Notes: generated from the sequence alone by a model not told the origin. A DNA stretch of 64,000 nucleotides from Paenibacillus oryzae (GCF_001675045.1 NZ_LYPA01000042.1:3179-67178), one strand, 5' to 3'; positions 16,493 to 25,955 are shown, counted from the first letter of the stretch. A program made the numbers and translations.

Positions 16493-17572
16493 TTACAAAT
16501 ATACCGGTATGACGCAAACCGGCTTGGAGGCCAATATTTCATGACCGGCAGGCTCAAGCTTGCCGGATGCCGCATTCACGCGGAAGGTCACGATATTGTT
16601 CCCGTCGCGGTTGGCGGCAAGCAGCCACTTGCCGTCAGGCGTGAAAGCGAAATGGCGGGGATGACCGCCGCCTGTGGAAACATGCTGCACCGTTTCCAGC
16701 TCGCCTGTTTCTTGGTTTACCTTGTAGACGACAATGCTGTCATGTCCGCGATTGGAGCCGTACAGAAAATGTCCATCCCCAGAAATGGCAATTTCGGCAC
16801 AGCCATTTTCGCCTTTAAAGCTTTCCGGGAGCGTGCTGTAAGATTGAAGAGCCTCCAGTTGTCCGCTTTTGGCGTTTTGGCGCAAAACGGTAACGGTTGA
16901 GTTTAATTCATTAATGACATAAACAAACGGCGCTTTGGGATGAAATACTAGATGACGCGGGCCTGCTTCAGGCTCCAGACTGGTTTTTGACTGCAGCTCC
17001 AGCTTTCCGTTTTCCGCATCAAGCCGATAAACCGCGATAATATCCAGCCCGAGGTCCTGTACATACAGGTAGCTGCCGTCAGGACTGTAGAAGCTGGAAT
17101 GCGGATGGGGACGATCCTGGTTGGGATGGGGTCCGCGTCCTTCATGCTGCTTGACATCAAGCAATGTTCCAATGCCTCCGTCATCGTTAATAGACAGCAA
17201 TCCCGTCATACCGCCGTGATAGCTCGTAACGGTCAAATAACGATTTTTTGCATCACGTTGGATGTGGCAGGTCGTGCTCCGGACTGTAGGCGCAACGTTT
17301 AGAGGCGTGAGCGCTCCTGTCGATGCATCGATGCGGAAGGCTGCGGCTTCACCCGATTTGACGCCGTTTTCGTCAACGGCTTCGGAAATGGCATACAGCA
17401 GCTTGTTTTGGGCATCCACATTCAGAAAGGTCGGGTTTTGCAGCCCCGCATATTCATGCTGGAGAGAAAGTGCGCCTGACTCTTCATCAAGCTTGAATAC
17501 CTTTAGCCCCTGTTCATCTCTTGACGCGTAGGAGCCTGCAAACACATAAAGGCTTTGCTTGTTTTCACTCAT
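16493..17572 (-). CDS. Lactonase family beta-propeller protein (6-phosphogluconolactonase-like)
   Basis: A 359-residue seven-bladed beta-propeller of the YkgB/Pgl lactonase family. The blades show repeating elements such as GPHPNQDRPHPHSS, GPRHLVFHP, GGHPRHFAFTPDG and WLLAANRDGNNIVTF. Family members hydrolyse 6-phosphogluconolactone in the oxidative pentose phosphate pathway, though other lactones are possible. There is no signal peptide. TGGAGG precedes the ATG, which overlaps the stop of the DsbA-like gene by four bases, so the two are cotranscribed. Confidence 0.9.
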   Translation of the reverse strand: MSENKQSLYVFAGSYASRDEQGLKVFKLDEESGALSLQHEYAGLQNPTFLNVDAQNKLLYAISEAVDENGVKSGEAAAFRIDASTGALTPLNVAPTVRSTTCHIQRDAKNRYLTVTSYHGGMTGLLSINDDGGIGTLLDVKQHEGRGPHPNQDRPHPHSSFYSPDGSYLYVQDLGLDIIAVYRLDAENGKLELQSKTSLEPEAGPRHLVFHPKAPFVYVINELNSTVTVLRQNAKSGQLEALQSYSTLPESFKGENGCAEIAISGDGHFLYGSNRGHDSIVVYKVNQETGELETVQHVSTGGGHPRHFAFTPDGKWLLAANRDGNNIVTFRVNAASGKLEPAGHEILASKPVCVIPVYL

Positions 17573-18303
17573 TTCGCCTGACCTCCATTGTCCGTTCCTG
17601 GTACGACACAGCTTCCATCCTCGCAGAGCGCTGCGTCCTGATCTCCGACAATTTCCGTCAGAACCGGATTCCGCTCCTCCCAGGCTTTATTCAGCGCGTT
17701 CAGGAATACCTCTGCCGGCTGAGCGCCGGACACCGCAAACTTGCGGTCAAACACAAAAAACGGAACGCCCCGGACGCCTAAACGGGTCGCTTCCTCTTCA
17801 TCGGCTCTTACCGCCTCCGCGTATTGCCCGCTTTCCAGCACTGCCAGCGCTTCGGTCCGGTTCAACCCGACTTCCTGAGCTAAATTAGCGAGACTGTCAT
17901 AATCGCCAATCGGAGAGTTGTCCGTAAAGTGGGCCTTAAGAAGCCGCTCCGTTAAAGCAAGGCCCTTCCCTTGCGTTTCGGCATAATGGGCAAGACGATG
18001 GCCATGGAACGTATTTTCCACGCATGCGTTTTCGAACGTAAAATGCAAGCCGACGGCAGCGGCCTGCTGCACAACATTTTCAGTCATGCCTTTGGCCTGC
18101 TCCAGACTCATGCCATATTTCCCCGCAAGCATCTCGATTTCGCTTTTCCGTGCCGACGAGTCGGCATTGGGATCAAGCTCGAAGCTTTTGAACGCCATCT
18201 GAACCTGCTCCCGATGCGGGAACTGCATTAACGCCTCTTCAAAACGCCGCTTGCCAATATAACAGAACGGACATACAAAGTCCGACCAGATTTCAACTTT
18301 CAT
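17569..18303 (-). CDS. DsbA/FrnE family thiol oxidoreductase
   Basis: A 244-residue cytosolic thioredoxin-fold protein starting MKVEIWSDFVCPFCYIG. CPFC is the redox or S-transfer site and GVRGVPFFVFD holds the cis-proline loop. FrnE-like proteins of this size (2-hydroxychromene-2-carboxylate isomerase/DsbA fold) act in polyketide biosynthesis or disulfide stress. The ATG at 18303 is preferred to an upstream TTG, because GGAGG overlaps the latter. It is first in a two-gene operon with the lactonase. Confidence 0.9.
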   Translation of the reverse strand: MKVEIWSDFVCPFCYIGKRRFEEALMQFPHREQVQMAFKSFELDPNADSSARKSEIEMLAGKYGMSLEQAKGMTENVVQQAAAVGLHFTFENACVENTFHGHRLAHYAETQGKGLALTERLLKAHFTDNSPIGDYDSLANLAQEVGLNRTEALAVLESGQYAEAVRADEEEATRLGVRGVPFFVFDRKFAVSGAQPAEVFLNALNKAWEERNPVLTEIVGDQDAALCEDGSCVVPGTDNGGQAK

Positions 18304-18394
18304 TTTCTGCACCTCCAAGCGTTATCGTTATATTATACCATGACTTTACTCACAGGCGCACATGGTTCAACATGTGTTTTCCCGACGTTCTGTG

Positions 18395-18423
18395 TTGTTA
18401 CTCCTCCTTGCTGTTGCTACAAT
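18395..18423 (+). promoter_or_regulatory. Sigma-A promoter of xerS
   Basis: TTGTTA (18395-18400), a 17-bp spacer and TACAAT (18418-18423), 32 bp upstream of the xerS start codon. Confidence 0.7.
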
Positions 18424-18455
18424 AGATAAATAATCATTTATTCGGAGGAAGCGCC

Positions 18456-19553
18456 ATGAACATTCTCAAGCTGAAAGACCGCGCGGAGCTGGAGGCCAAG
18501 CTGCCCTCCATGCCCTGGTACATTGAACAGTTCATCCAATACAAGCTGCCCGATCTGTCTCCGTCCTCCCTTGTGGAGTACATGCGCGATTATGAAACCT
18601 TTATGAATTGGCTAATGAGCGAAGGCTTGACCAGCGCCTCCGCGTGGAAGGACATTCCGCTTCACGATCTGGAAGTGCTCAAGATGGAAAGCATCGACAG
18701 CTACCGGATGTTTCTGTCGACCCACAAGCCGGAGCGCAACAACCGGACCACGATTTCCCGCAAGCTCTCTTCGTTACGCTCGCTGTTTCATTACTTAAGC
18801 CAGATTGCCGAGGATGACGACTTCTACCCTCTTCTAAAGCGTAATGTGATGGCCAAGGTAAGCATCAAAAGGAGCCATAAACCAAAGGATACCGCTGCCA
18901 AGCTGGAGGGCAAGCTGCTTCAGGAGGAAGAAATAACGGAATTTATGCATTATGTAAAATCCCTATACGGAGCGGATGTCGCTAACAACAAGCAGGCGCT
19001 GCTTGCATACGAGCTGAACGCAACCCGGGATTCCTGCATTATCAGCTTTATTCTTCATTCCGGCTTGCGCGTATCGGAGCTGGTCAATCTCAATGTGGAC
19101 GATATTGATATGAAGAAAAAGCTTTGTTATGTCTATCGGAAAGGTAAAAATGACGACACCTTCAAAACGCCTGTTTATTTCCGTCAGGACGCCATCGCCG
19201 ATCTTCAAGCCTATCTGCAGCTTCGAGATACCCGCTACAAAGCGCCAAAACGTGAAAAAGCGTTGTTTCTGGCGGTTGCCAACGGCAAGCAGGAAGGCTC
19301 GCGCATGACCAAACGGGCCATTCAGGCCATGGTGATCAAATACGCGAAACGGTTTGGCAAGCCGTTCCTGTCCGTACATAAGCTGCGGCATTCCTTTGCC
19401 ACGGATTATTACCTTCAGAACGACCTGTACAAAACACAGGAGCAGCTTGGCCATGCGTCTCCTGAAACGACGCAAATCTATGCCCACCTGACAGACAAAA
19501 CAATGGCGGAAGCCATCGAAAAAAGAGCGGCGGACAGCAAGGCCGATGAATGA
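18456..19553 (+). CDS. xerS: Tyrosine recombinase XerS
   Basis: A 365-residue site-specific recombinase. The N-terminal SAM-like DNA-binding domain spans about residues 1-130 (YMRDYETFMNWL). The catalytic domain carries the Arg in HSGLRVSELV, the HxxR in HKLRHSFATDYY, the second His in LGHASPETTQIY and the nucleophile Tyr in the same segment. XerS proteins resolve chromosome dimers in streptococci; in Paenibacillus-type genomes a XerS-like protein is common but its target site is less clear. GGAGG precedes the ATG. It is a single gene with its own promoter and terminator. No integrase-like cargo or att duplication is seen, so it is not part of a prophage. Confidence 0.9.
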   Translation: MNILKLKDRAELEAKLPSMPWYIEQFIQYKLPDLSPSSLVEYMRDYETFMNWLMSEGLTSASAWKDIPLHDLEVLKMESIDSYRMFLSTHKPERNNRTTISRKLSSLRSLFHYLSQIAEDDDFYPLLKRNVMAKVSIKRSHKPKDTAAKLEGKLLQEEEITEFMHYVKSLYGADVANNKQALLAYELNATRDSCIISFILHSGLRVSELVNLNVDDIDMKKKLCYVYRKGKNDDTFKTPVYFRQDAIADLQAYLQLRDTRYKAPKREKALFLAVANGKQEGSRMTKRAIQAMVIKYAKRFGKPFLSVHKLRHSFATDYYLQNDLYKTQEQLGHASPETTQIYAHLTDKTMAEAIEKRAADSKADE

Positions 19554-19583
19554 CCTTGACGTACCGCCGCTTTCCTTTTGTTT
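19525..19583 (+). terminator. Intrinsic terminator of xerS, overlapping its stop codon
   Basis: AGCGGCGG pairs with CCGCCGCT, and CAAGG with CCTTG inside the stem; TTTCCTTTTGTTTG follows. The 5' arm is within the last xerS codons. Confidence 0.75.
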
Positions 19584-19610
19584 GTTGCCTCCTGCCTGAA
19601 CTGAGGCCCC

Positions 19611-20132
19611 TTATAGCTCCATGTCCACAGGCGATATGCCTTCTTCGACCGCAAATTCGAAATCCTCGATATCATAAACCTGCACCGGCACTTCCGCTTC
19701 GATCAGCTTATCCTGAAACTCGAACTGATCCGACAGCAGCGGCACATCCAGCTTGATGGCTGACAACAGCAGCTCCGTCTCGACTGGATCAAAGCGTTCG
19801 CCGTATTGCGCGTTGTCTACGGCATGAACAACCGTGAATTGAATGTGGTCATTCAGCAGCAGCGGAGCGCTTTCGCGCCAAGGCACCTGCAGAATCCTTT
19901 CGATTTTTTTACGATTGAGCGAGTCCTCAAAAAAAGCGATTAATTCATTGATTTTGGCTCTTACATGCACATCTTCCTCCGGGTCATCCATAACAGGCTG
20001 CGTTCCATCTCTCATTTCATATAGCTCCGCAATGGATGAATAAGGCACAATAAAGTCTACCGGACGGGTTGGTACAAGAAGATGCCCATACGTAGCAATC
20101 ATGACCGCCTCAATAACGAATCTTCTGCGCAC
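19611..20132 (-). CDS. Conserved hypothetical protein
   Basis: A 173-residue acidic protein without signal peptide or membrane segments. I do not recognise a characterised domain. Conserved-looking segments include VIEAVMIATYGHLL, DFIVPYSSIAELYEM and VPLLSDQFEFQDKLIEAEVP. The GTG at 20132 is chosen because AAGGGGGAG lies five bases before it; a longer frame to 20192 lacks a ribosome binding site. It is convergent with xerS and divergent from ypdA. Confidence 0.75.
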   Translation of the reverse strand: MRRRFVIEAVMIATYGHLLVPTRPVDFIVPYSSIAELYEMRDGTQPVMDDPEEDVHVRAKINELIAFFEDSLNRKKIERILQVPWRESAPLLLNDHIQFTVVHAVDNAQYGERFDPVETELLLSAIKLDVPLLSDQFEFQDKLIEAEVPVQVYDIEDFEFAVEEGISPVDMEL

Positions 20133-20355
20133 GGCGTCTCCCCCTTGCTGTTTCTGTAATGGCTTTGCGCAGTATTTTTGAAGTCCGCGCACGCCTTCTT
20201 AAGATTATGAGATTAACAAGTTATTCAAAAAATATTTTTGTAATCATTATACCGTATACTGCAAGCTGTACAATAACGTATTTGCGTCACATTTGCAGAA
20301 GGGGCCCCGCAGAAGTAAAATGACAATACAGCACTATAGATCAGGAGGATGAAGC

Positions 20356-21342
20356 GTGCAATCATTTCACCATACTATTATTATCGGCGCGGGACCCTGT
20401 GGTCTTGCAGCAGCAATTGAATTAAAACGGGCCGGAATCACGCCGCTCGTAATTGAAAAGCGTAATATCGCCCATTCCATTTCCCAATATCCTACATATA
20501 TGCATTTTTTCAGCTCTCCAGAGCTTTTGGAAATCGGAGATATCCCGTTTACAACGGCGCATGAAAAGCCCTCCCGTATCGAGGCGCTCCATTATTATCG
20601 GACGGCGGCCCAGCGTCATCAAGTCAACATTTTGCCATATGTCGGGATTAACGCGATTCAACGCCAAGCAGACGGCAGCTTTGTGCTGGAGGGCACTGAT
20701 CGTTTTGATGAAAGGCTTTCCTTCAGCTGCAGCAATGTAGTTATCGCTACCGGTTATTTTGACCACCCTAACATTCTTGGCATACCTGGAGAAAATATGG
20801 ACAAGGTTAGTCATTTTTTCAGAGAGGCGCATCCTTATGTCGGTATGAAGGTTGCGATTATAGGCGGCAGCAATTCCGCTATCGACGCGGCGCTTGAGCT
20901 GGAGCGGGTTGGAGCAGAGGTTACAGTTATTTATCGGGGAGACGGGTATTATCCCGGCATCAAGCCTTGGGTGCGCCCCCTGTTTGAGGGCAAAGTGGCC
21001 AAAGGCTCCATCGGCATGTTGTTTAATTCTAATGTGACCGAAATTCACCCCCGCCATCTGGTCGTCAAAGGGCCGGAGGGGCTGACGGAGCTTGCCAATG
21101 ATTTTGTGCTGGCTTTAACCGGCTTCCATCCAGACCGGAGCTTCCTGACGGCCGCGGGGGTTACGATTGAGCCCGAGGGTTATCCTACCTTTAATGAGGA
21201 AACGATGGAAACCAATGTTCCTGGCATTTTTCTGGCGGGGGTTGTTGCATCAAGGCGCGAGGCTAATGAAATCTTTATTGAATCCGGCCGCTTCCACGGC
21301 GTAAAGATAGCCGCTTTGCTTGCTCAGCGCTCAAACGGCTGA
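20356..21342 (+). CDS. ypdA: YpdA family bacillithiol disulfide reductase
   Basis: A 328-residue NADPH-dependent flavoprotein of the Bdr/YpdA family, which reduces oxidised bacillithiol in Bacillota. The FAD motif GAGPCGLAAA near residue 11 contains the cysteine (Cys15) that is specific to YpdA, and the NADPH motif GGSNSAIDAAL lies near residue 170. PTYMHFFSSPELLEIGD is characteristic of the family. The start is GTG with AGGAGG upstream. It is monocistronic, ending before a long inverted repeat. Confidence 0.92.
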   Translation: MQSFHHTIIIGAGPCGLAAAIELKRAGITPLVIEKRNIAHSISQYPTYMHFFSSPELLEIGDIPFTTAHEKPSRIEALHYYRTAAQRHQVNILPYVGINAIQRQADGSFVLEGTDRFDERLSFSCSNVVIATGYFDHPNILGIPGENMDKVSHFFREAHPYVGMKVAIIGGSNSAIDAALELERVGAEVTVIYRGDGYYPGIKPWVRPLFEGKVAKGSIGMLFNSNVTEIHPRHLVVKGPEGLTELANDFVLALTGFHPDRSFLTAAGVTIEPEGYPTFNEETMETNVPGIFLAGVVASRREANEIFIESGRFHGVKIAALLAQRSNG

Positions 21343-21399
21343 AAACTGCTGATTTCACGGTTCATTTCTGTATGCTATCTCGACTCTAGGCCAAAAGAG

Positions 21400-21480
21400 A
21401 CGCCCCAAGCTCCATGCTGGACGAGAACCTGCAGCCGCTCTATCACGAGCGCAGGTTTCGCTGCATGGAGCTTGGGGCGT
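21400..21480. terminator. Long bidirectional hairpin between ypdA and the DUF4129 gene
   Basis: CGCCCCAAGCTCCATGC and GCATGGAGCTTGGGGCG are perfect 17-bp arms, with a second inner stem AACCTGC/GCAGGTT. T-rich sequence follows on the plus strand. It separates two convergent transcripts and probably ends both. The 81-bp length is unusual for a plain terminator. Confidence 0.7.
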
Positions 21481-21491
21481 TAGCTTTGTTT

Positions 21492-22859
21492 TCATTTTTC
21501 CTCTAAGCGGCTCCGGTACAGCTCAACCTCACTAGAATCCGGCTCTATGCCGCCATATCTGGCTTGCTCGTACAGATCGACAAAACGGTCCAGCTCATAA
21601 ACAACGGTTCCATTCAACTTCTGCTGTCGCTTTGCCAGAGCCTCCGCCGTTTCTCTTGCTGTTTGATCCTTGCGGTAAGAATAACCTCTTGAGATGCCGC
21701 GTCTCACCATCATCTTATACAGATATCGGATTTTTTCGCTATTTGCAGAAAGCTCATTCCAGGCTTTAACGTCATTTAGCAGACCGCCCTTAGCCCTTGA
21801 TGCTCTGTTGCGCTTCCATTTACTTGAAGCCATCAAGCTTTCAATTTCGTCCTTGTAAGCCGCGCCATCCTCGTTGTTGATAGCCTTTGTGTGAAACAGT
21901 CTTTTCCATAAAGCTTCGGATAGTCTGAACAGCTTTCGGATGATGAAAAAAAGCAAGACGCATGTCACCGCTATGATGAAGGCATAAATGACATACCACA
22001 TGAACTGCTCCAGCATTTTCATCCAGAGAGCGGGCTCCCTGGGCTCTATCTCCGGCAGAAAGGCGTTAGGCTCTTGCGAAGCCGGTATTTCCTGATCGGG
22101 CGGGGACGATTCTGAGCGGAATAGCGCCATTAACGCTGCAAAAGCGGTTTTCAGGCCTTCCTCCACCCATTGCTGAAGCTGCCGAAAAATAGAAATCAGC
22201 ACAATGAGGCCAAGCAGAATAGCCATCATCCATCTATTTCGCCTTCTTGCGGTCAGCACTGCGGAGTTTTTTCCCTTGTCAATCAATTCAAAGCTCAAAT
22301 GGCGGTGATTGATAATTAGCAAAAATAGAAAGAGCGCTGTTATGCCGCAAATCGCAGCAGGTATCGAATAAGGAGAGAGCCGGTCCGGCCCCCAATGAAT
22401 GATGCAGGTCAACACAAAATAAGCAAGGATGCAGGAGGCCATTCTATTAAAGCTGAATGAATCATTCCATCCATGCAGCCGCATGGCAACCCCCCTGTCT
22501 GCCATCCAGATGGCGGTTGCCATACAAAGCAGCCAAATTGCGTCATACCCGGTCAGCCCTCGGAAAAAGGCAAATGCAGCGATATGGACGCCGCCAATGA
22601 TCAGGGCTCCAGCTAACCTGCGCCAAAACTTGAGACTTTCCGCTTTATGAATCAGCCAGGCGGCTGCGGCATATGGCAGCCACAAGGTGAGAAGCCATGG
22701 ATAAACCTCGCTTTGCGGCAAAAGCCAAACGACTGCCAGCAGCAAAAAAGGGAAATAAAATAAGAGCTCCGTCAAGCCGCGAACAAAGGGCTTCCAGTGA
22801 TTGCTTCCGCCTCCCTCGGCGGACTTCTGATTCAGACCAGCGTTATTCTCCGCTTGCAT
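21492..22859 (-). CDS. DUF4129 domain membrane protein
   Basis: A 455-residue membrane protein with about six hydrophobic segments in the first 240 residues, one further segment near 300 (MWYVIYAFIIAVTCVLLFFI) and a cytosolic C-terminal DUF4129-like domain (KIRYLYKMMVRRGISRGYSY, QARYGG). In the common MoxR-DUF58 operon this gene usually also carries an extracytoplasmic transglutaminase core domain; I do not see the Cys-His-Asp motifs here. The start overlaps the DUF58 gene by 17 bp. AAGGGGGG lies before the ATG. Confidence 0.82.
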   Translation of the reverse strand: MQAENNAGLNQKSAEGGGSNHWKPFVRGLTELLFYFPFLLLAVVWLLPQSEVYPWLLTLWLPYAAAAWLIHKAESLKFWRRLAGALIIGGVHIAAFAFFRGLTGYDAIWLLCMATAIWMADRGVAMRLHGWNDSFSFNRMASCILAYFVLTCIIHWGPDRLSPYSIPAAICGITALFLFLLIINHRHLSFELIDKGKNSAVLTARRRNRWMMAILLGLIVLISIFRQLQQWVEEGLKTAFAALMALFRSESSPPDQEIPASQEPNAFLPEIEPREPALWMKMLEQFMWYVIYAFIIAVTCVLLFFIIRKLFRLSEALWKRLFHTKAINNEDGAAYKDEIESLMASSKWKRNRASRAKGGLLNDVKAWNELSANSEKIRYLYKMMVRRGISRGYSYRKDQTARETAEALAKRQQKLNGTVVYELDRFVDLYEQARYGGIEPDSSEVELYRSRLEEK

Positions 22860-23943
22860 AAGCGCCCCCCTTGCCCTCCAGCATCCACACGATCACAGCA
22901 TTGCCGTTGTAGCGCAGTCTGGCTGCCGTTTGCTCCAGTTCATCATCCCAATAGGTGGATATAATCAACATGTCCTGAGCGGTAGCGCCAGCGCTCTCCG
23001 CTCGTTTAAGCACTTCCGCAAACGCTTCCGTTCTCTGCATCTGTAAACCCGCCATCAGGTCAAGCAGCGCATACAGATGCTCCTGTCCTCCGGACGGCTT
23101 GATATAGGTGCTATCTGACCTGCCTTGCTGGGGCATATTGCTAGCAAACCCGGCCGACATGCCGCTGGCGATCGCTTTTCCTACCGCGCCTGCCGCCCAG
23201 CTAATGCCGGTTTCGATCAGCTCTTCGTCTGTTACCGCTCTCCACATCCCTTTGCCGCTTTCCACATTCAAAAAAACCATGAGCTCCGGGTCCGCCGTAA
23301 AATCGTATTGATGCACCTGAAGCTCGCCAGTCCGCGCAGTTGCTTTCCAGTTGACGGATTTCATTGTATCTCCGCTTCGATACGGCCTTGCGCCAACAAC
23401 AATGAATGGGTCAGGCGCAATGTACCGCTTGACACTATGCTCCCCCTGCCAGCTATGGGAAGGCAGATCGCCCAGATTAGGCAGCAAGGGCAGCGGATAA
23501 ACGGTCAGCTCGCTTTCTAAAGGAATCACGAAGGAGCGATTTCCGTTGCCAAGCAAATCTCCGCCTGATAACGTAACCGTCTCCAGCTTGAATTTCCCCC
23601 GCCTGGCGGCTGTTAGCGTATGAGTCCGGGTTAGCTTGGTGTAGGGTGCAAGACTAAAGAAGCTCCGGTGATTCTGGGAAAACTGCCCGCTGCTGACATC
23701 AAAATTATCGCTTTTCCTGAAACGGAGCGAGCTTGGAAGCAGAGCTTCTGCCCGAAGCCACGGAACCGGCAGCCACTTTTCATTTCGCAGCTCCTCCACC
23801 AGCTCCACCTCATCCCCGCAGAAGCATTGCTTCTGGCGAAACCGGCGGGTATAGCTCAGGCGAGCCAACACAAATCGCTTGAACAGCCGGTTCTGAATAT
23901 AAAGAACAGCTCCTGCCGCTAGAAGAAACCATATAAATATCAT
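22843..23943 (-). CDS. DUF58 domain protein
   Basis: A 366-residue protein with an N-terminal hydrophobic segment (FIWFLLAAGAVLYI) and the DUF58/VWA-like signature VGARPYRSGDTMKSVNWKATART near residue 185. DUF58 proteins accompany MoxR ATPases and are thought to be metal-binding VWA-type adaptors for chaperone-like complexes at the membrane. It starts 8 bp after the MoxR gene and overlaps the DUF4129 gene. Confidence 0.9.
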   Translation of the reverse strand: MIFIWFLLAAGAVLYIQNRLFKRFVLARLSYTRRFRQKQCFCGDEVELVEELRNEKWLPVPWLRAEALLPSSLRFRKSDNFDVSSGQFSQNHRSFFSLAPYTKLTRTHTLTAARRGKFKLETVTLSGGDLLGNGNRSFVIPLESELTVYPLPLLPNLGDLPSHSWQGEHSVKRYIAPDPFIVVGARPYRSGDTMKSVNWKATARTGELQVHQYDFTADPELMVFLNVESGKGMWRAVTDEELIETGISWAAGAVGKAIASGMSAGFASNMPQQGRSDSTYIKPSGGQEHLYALLDLMAGLQMQRTEAFAEVLKRAESAGATAQDMLIISTYWDDELEQTAARLRYNGNAVIVWMLEGKGGAYASGE

Positions 23944-23951
23944 CGGCTTGC

Positions 23952-24911
23952 CTATTGAGCCGCAAGCCCGGCTTCCGCCGGCACTTCCAGCCCCTGCAAA
24001 ATTTCGTCGATGATTTTGCCCGCGTGCTCCTGCCCTCTGCCCAGCGCCCGCAGCACAAGCCTGTGGCCCAGCACAGGCTTCGCCATCGCCTTGATGTCAT
24101 CAGGCGTTACAAAGCTTCTGCCGCGCAATATGGCATGGACCTGGGACGCACGAAGCAGCGCCTGGCTTCCGCGCGGGCTGACGCCAATCAACACATCGTC
24201 GCGTCCTCGCGTCCGCTCTACTAATTGCAGCAAATAAAGCAGCACATCGTCATCGGCTTTTACGGCAGAGTAAGCCGCCTGCGCCTCTCCTATTTCGTAG
24301 CTGCCGGCAATGCTTTGCAAATCGTCCAGCGGATTGCTTTCCTTAAACCGCTTCAGCAGGCTTAAGCCTTCCTCTTGGCTGGGATAACCCATTTTGATTT
24401 TGAACAGAAACCGGTCAAGCTGCGCTTCCGGGAGCGGAAACGTTCCCTGATGCTCCACCGGATTTTGGGTTGCGATGACCATAAACGGACGTTCCAGCGA
24501 CTTGGTTTCCCCGTCAATGCTGATTTGACGCTCCTCCATACATTCCAGAAGACTGGATTGCGTTCGCGGCGTTGCCCGGTTGATCTCATCGGCAAGCAGC
24601 AAATTAGTAAACAACGGACCTGCCCGAAACACAAATTCATTTTGTTTCTGATTATAGAAATGAATGCCGCTTAAATCCGAGGGCAGCAAATCTGGCGTAA
24701 ATTGCACCCTCTTGAACTGCAGCGATAGCGATTTGGCAAAGGCCTTTGCCAGCATCGTTTTGCCCGTGCCCGGCACATCCTCAAGCAATACATGCCCGGA
24801 AGTAACCATTCCGATGAACAAAAGCTCGATAACCTCTTCCTTGCCGACAATTACCTGTCCGACATTATGGCGCAGACGCTCCGCCAGCTTCTGTATATCC
24901 TGAAAAGACAT
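23952..24911 (-). CDS. MoxR family AAA ATPase
   Basis: A 319-residue AAA+ ATPase. Walker A is EDVPGTGKTMLAKA, Walker B is LLLADEINRATPRTQS, sensor 1 lies in VIATQNPVEHQGTFPLPEAQ and sensor 2 in SPRGSQALLRASQ. MoxR proteins act as chaperones for assembling or activating partner complexes. The ATG at 24911 is chosen because GATGAGGAG lies ten bases before it; the in-frame ATG at 24929 has no ribosome binding site. First gene of the MoxR-DUF58-DUF4129 operon. Confidence 0.92.
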   Translation of the reverse strand: MSFQDIQKLAERLRHNVGQVIVGKEEVIELLFIGMVTSGHVLLEDVPGTGKTMLAKAFAKSLSLQFKRVQFTPDLLPSDLSGIHFYNQKQNEFVFRAGPLFTNLLLADEINRATPRTQSSLLECMEERQISIDGETKSLERPFMVIATQNPVEHQGTFPLPEAQLDRFLFKIKMGYPSQEEGLSLLKRFKESNPLDDLQSIAGSYEIGEAQAAYSAVKADDDVLLYLLQLVERTRGRDDVLIGVSPRGSQALLRASQVHAILRGRSFVTPDDIKAMAKPVLGHRLVLRALGRGQEHAGKIIDEILQGLEVPAEAGLAAQ

Positions 24912-24958
24912 ATGCGTAACACTCCTCATCCCTTAAGACGTATCTAAAAAGCTTGGGA

Positions 24959-25879
24959 CTAGCCCTTCGCTTTTTTCCCCCGCTGCAATTGCTGAAGCTC
25001 TCGCCACCTGATCAATGTGATGCCGCGCTCCTTCATGTAAGCTGTCATGTCCTCATCCAGAAATAAATGATGCTCCATCACCCGCTTCTCCGGCTGGGCA
25101 TGGAAGGCATCCAGCTCCTCCGCAGCCAGCGAAGGATGGATGATCAGCTCCGTAACTCCAGGCTTTAGCGAAGCAAGCAAATGCTTCATATCGGCTTTGA
25201 AGCTGTCATACGTTTCCCCCTCGCCCTTATGGAAAGGCAGCCCTACCAGATAATCCAGAATGACGACGCCTTTGGCATCCGCCAGCGCGGCAATAGCTTT
25301 AGCCTGCTCCTCCATCTCCGGGGGCGCGATGCCGCCTTGCTCCGGCGTGACGTACCTTGGCAGGCGAAACGGCAAGCCGTATTCCGCGCATACCTCCAGC
25401 ACCCCGGTTAAAAAATGCCTTCCCGTAGCAAGTCCGTACAGACTGCCCATATGGTTGTCCGCATGAGTTGGCGTCATGCCGAAGGAAAGCGCCCGCTCCA
25501 GCTGGCTGATGAGCTCCAGCCTCACTTGGCCGGCATCCGCTGTTTCCTCAAAAGCTTTTGTCCCAGCCGGAAAATAACCTTCCTTCGTTACAAGTGAAGA
25601 CACATTTCCGCTTGTGGTCACCGGCCCCCACTTGTACGGCTCCCATTCGCTCGTAAATGTGAAATGCACGCCAACGTCCAGATGTTTGTTGGAAGCGCTC
25701 CAGAGAGCAGCCTCGCGCGCCCAGGCGCAAGGCGTCATCAAAGTGGCGGAGCTGACAGCCCCCGCTGCAAGCAGCTGTTGAACGGACTGGTTGACGGAAT
25801 GGCATAACCCGTAATCATCCGCATTAATAATCAGAAGCACCTCATCATTTCCATAGCCCAATTGCTCCGCTAGCTTCAT
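24959..25879 (-). CDS. ChbG/YdjC family carbohydrate deacetylase
   Basis: A 306-residue protein of the YdjC-like deacetylase family. The metal-site motifs are LIINADDYGLCHSVN (Asp-Asp) and a downstream histidine pair in THADNHMGSL, with the C-terminal ELIIHPSLAAEEL. Family members remove acetyl groups from N-acetylated (oligo)saccharides such as chitobiose. GGAGGAGGAG immediately precedes the ATG at 25879; an upstream in-frame start lies before it and is rejected. No sugar transporter is adjacent. Confidence 0.88.
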   Translation of the reverse strand: MKLAEQLGYGNDEVLLIINADDYGLCHSVNQSVQQLLAAGAVSSATLMTPCAWAREAALWSASNKHLDVGVHFTFTSEWEPYKWGPVTTSGNVSSLVTKEGYFPAGTKAFEETADAGQVRLELISQLERALSFGMTPTHADNHMGSLYGLATGRHFLTGVLEVCAEYGLPFRLPRYVTPEQGGIAPPEMEEQAKAIAALADAKGVVILDYLVGLPFHKGEGETYDSFKADMKHLLASLKPGVTELIIHPSLAAEELDAFHAQPEKRVMEHHLFLDEDMTAYMKERGITLIRWRELQQLQRGKKAKG

Positions 25880-25955
25880 TCCTGCTCCTCCTCCATATCC
25901 AGTTGCTTGTACCGATTTGCTCAACCCTCATTTATGGATTGTAAAATAGGCGTCA

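Noticed and set aside
18359..18376. CACATG-N6-CATGTG upstream of xerS as a dif-like site
   Set aside because: Arms of only 6 bp do not extend to the ~11-bp arms of Xer sites, and there is no resemblance to known dif sequences.
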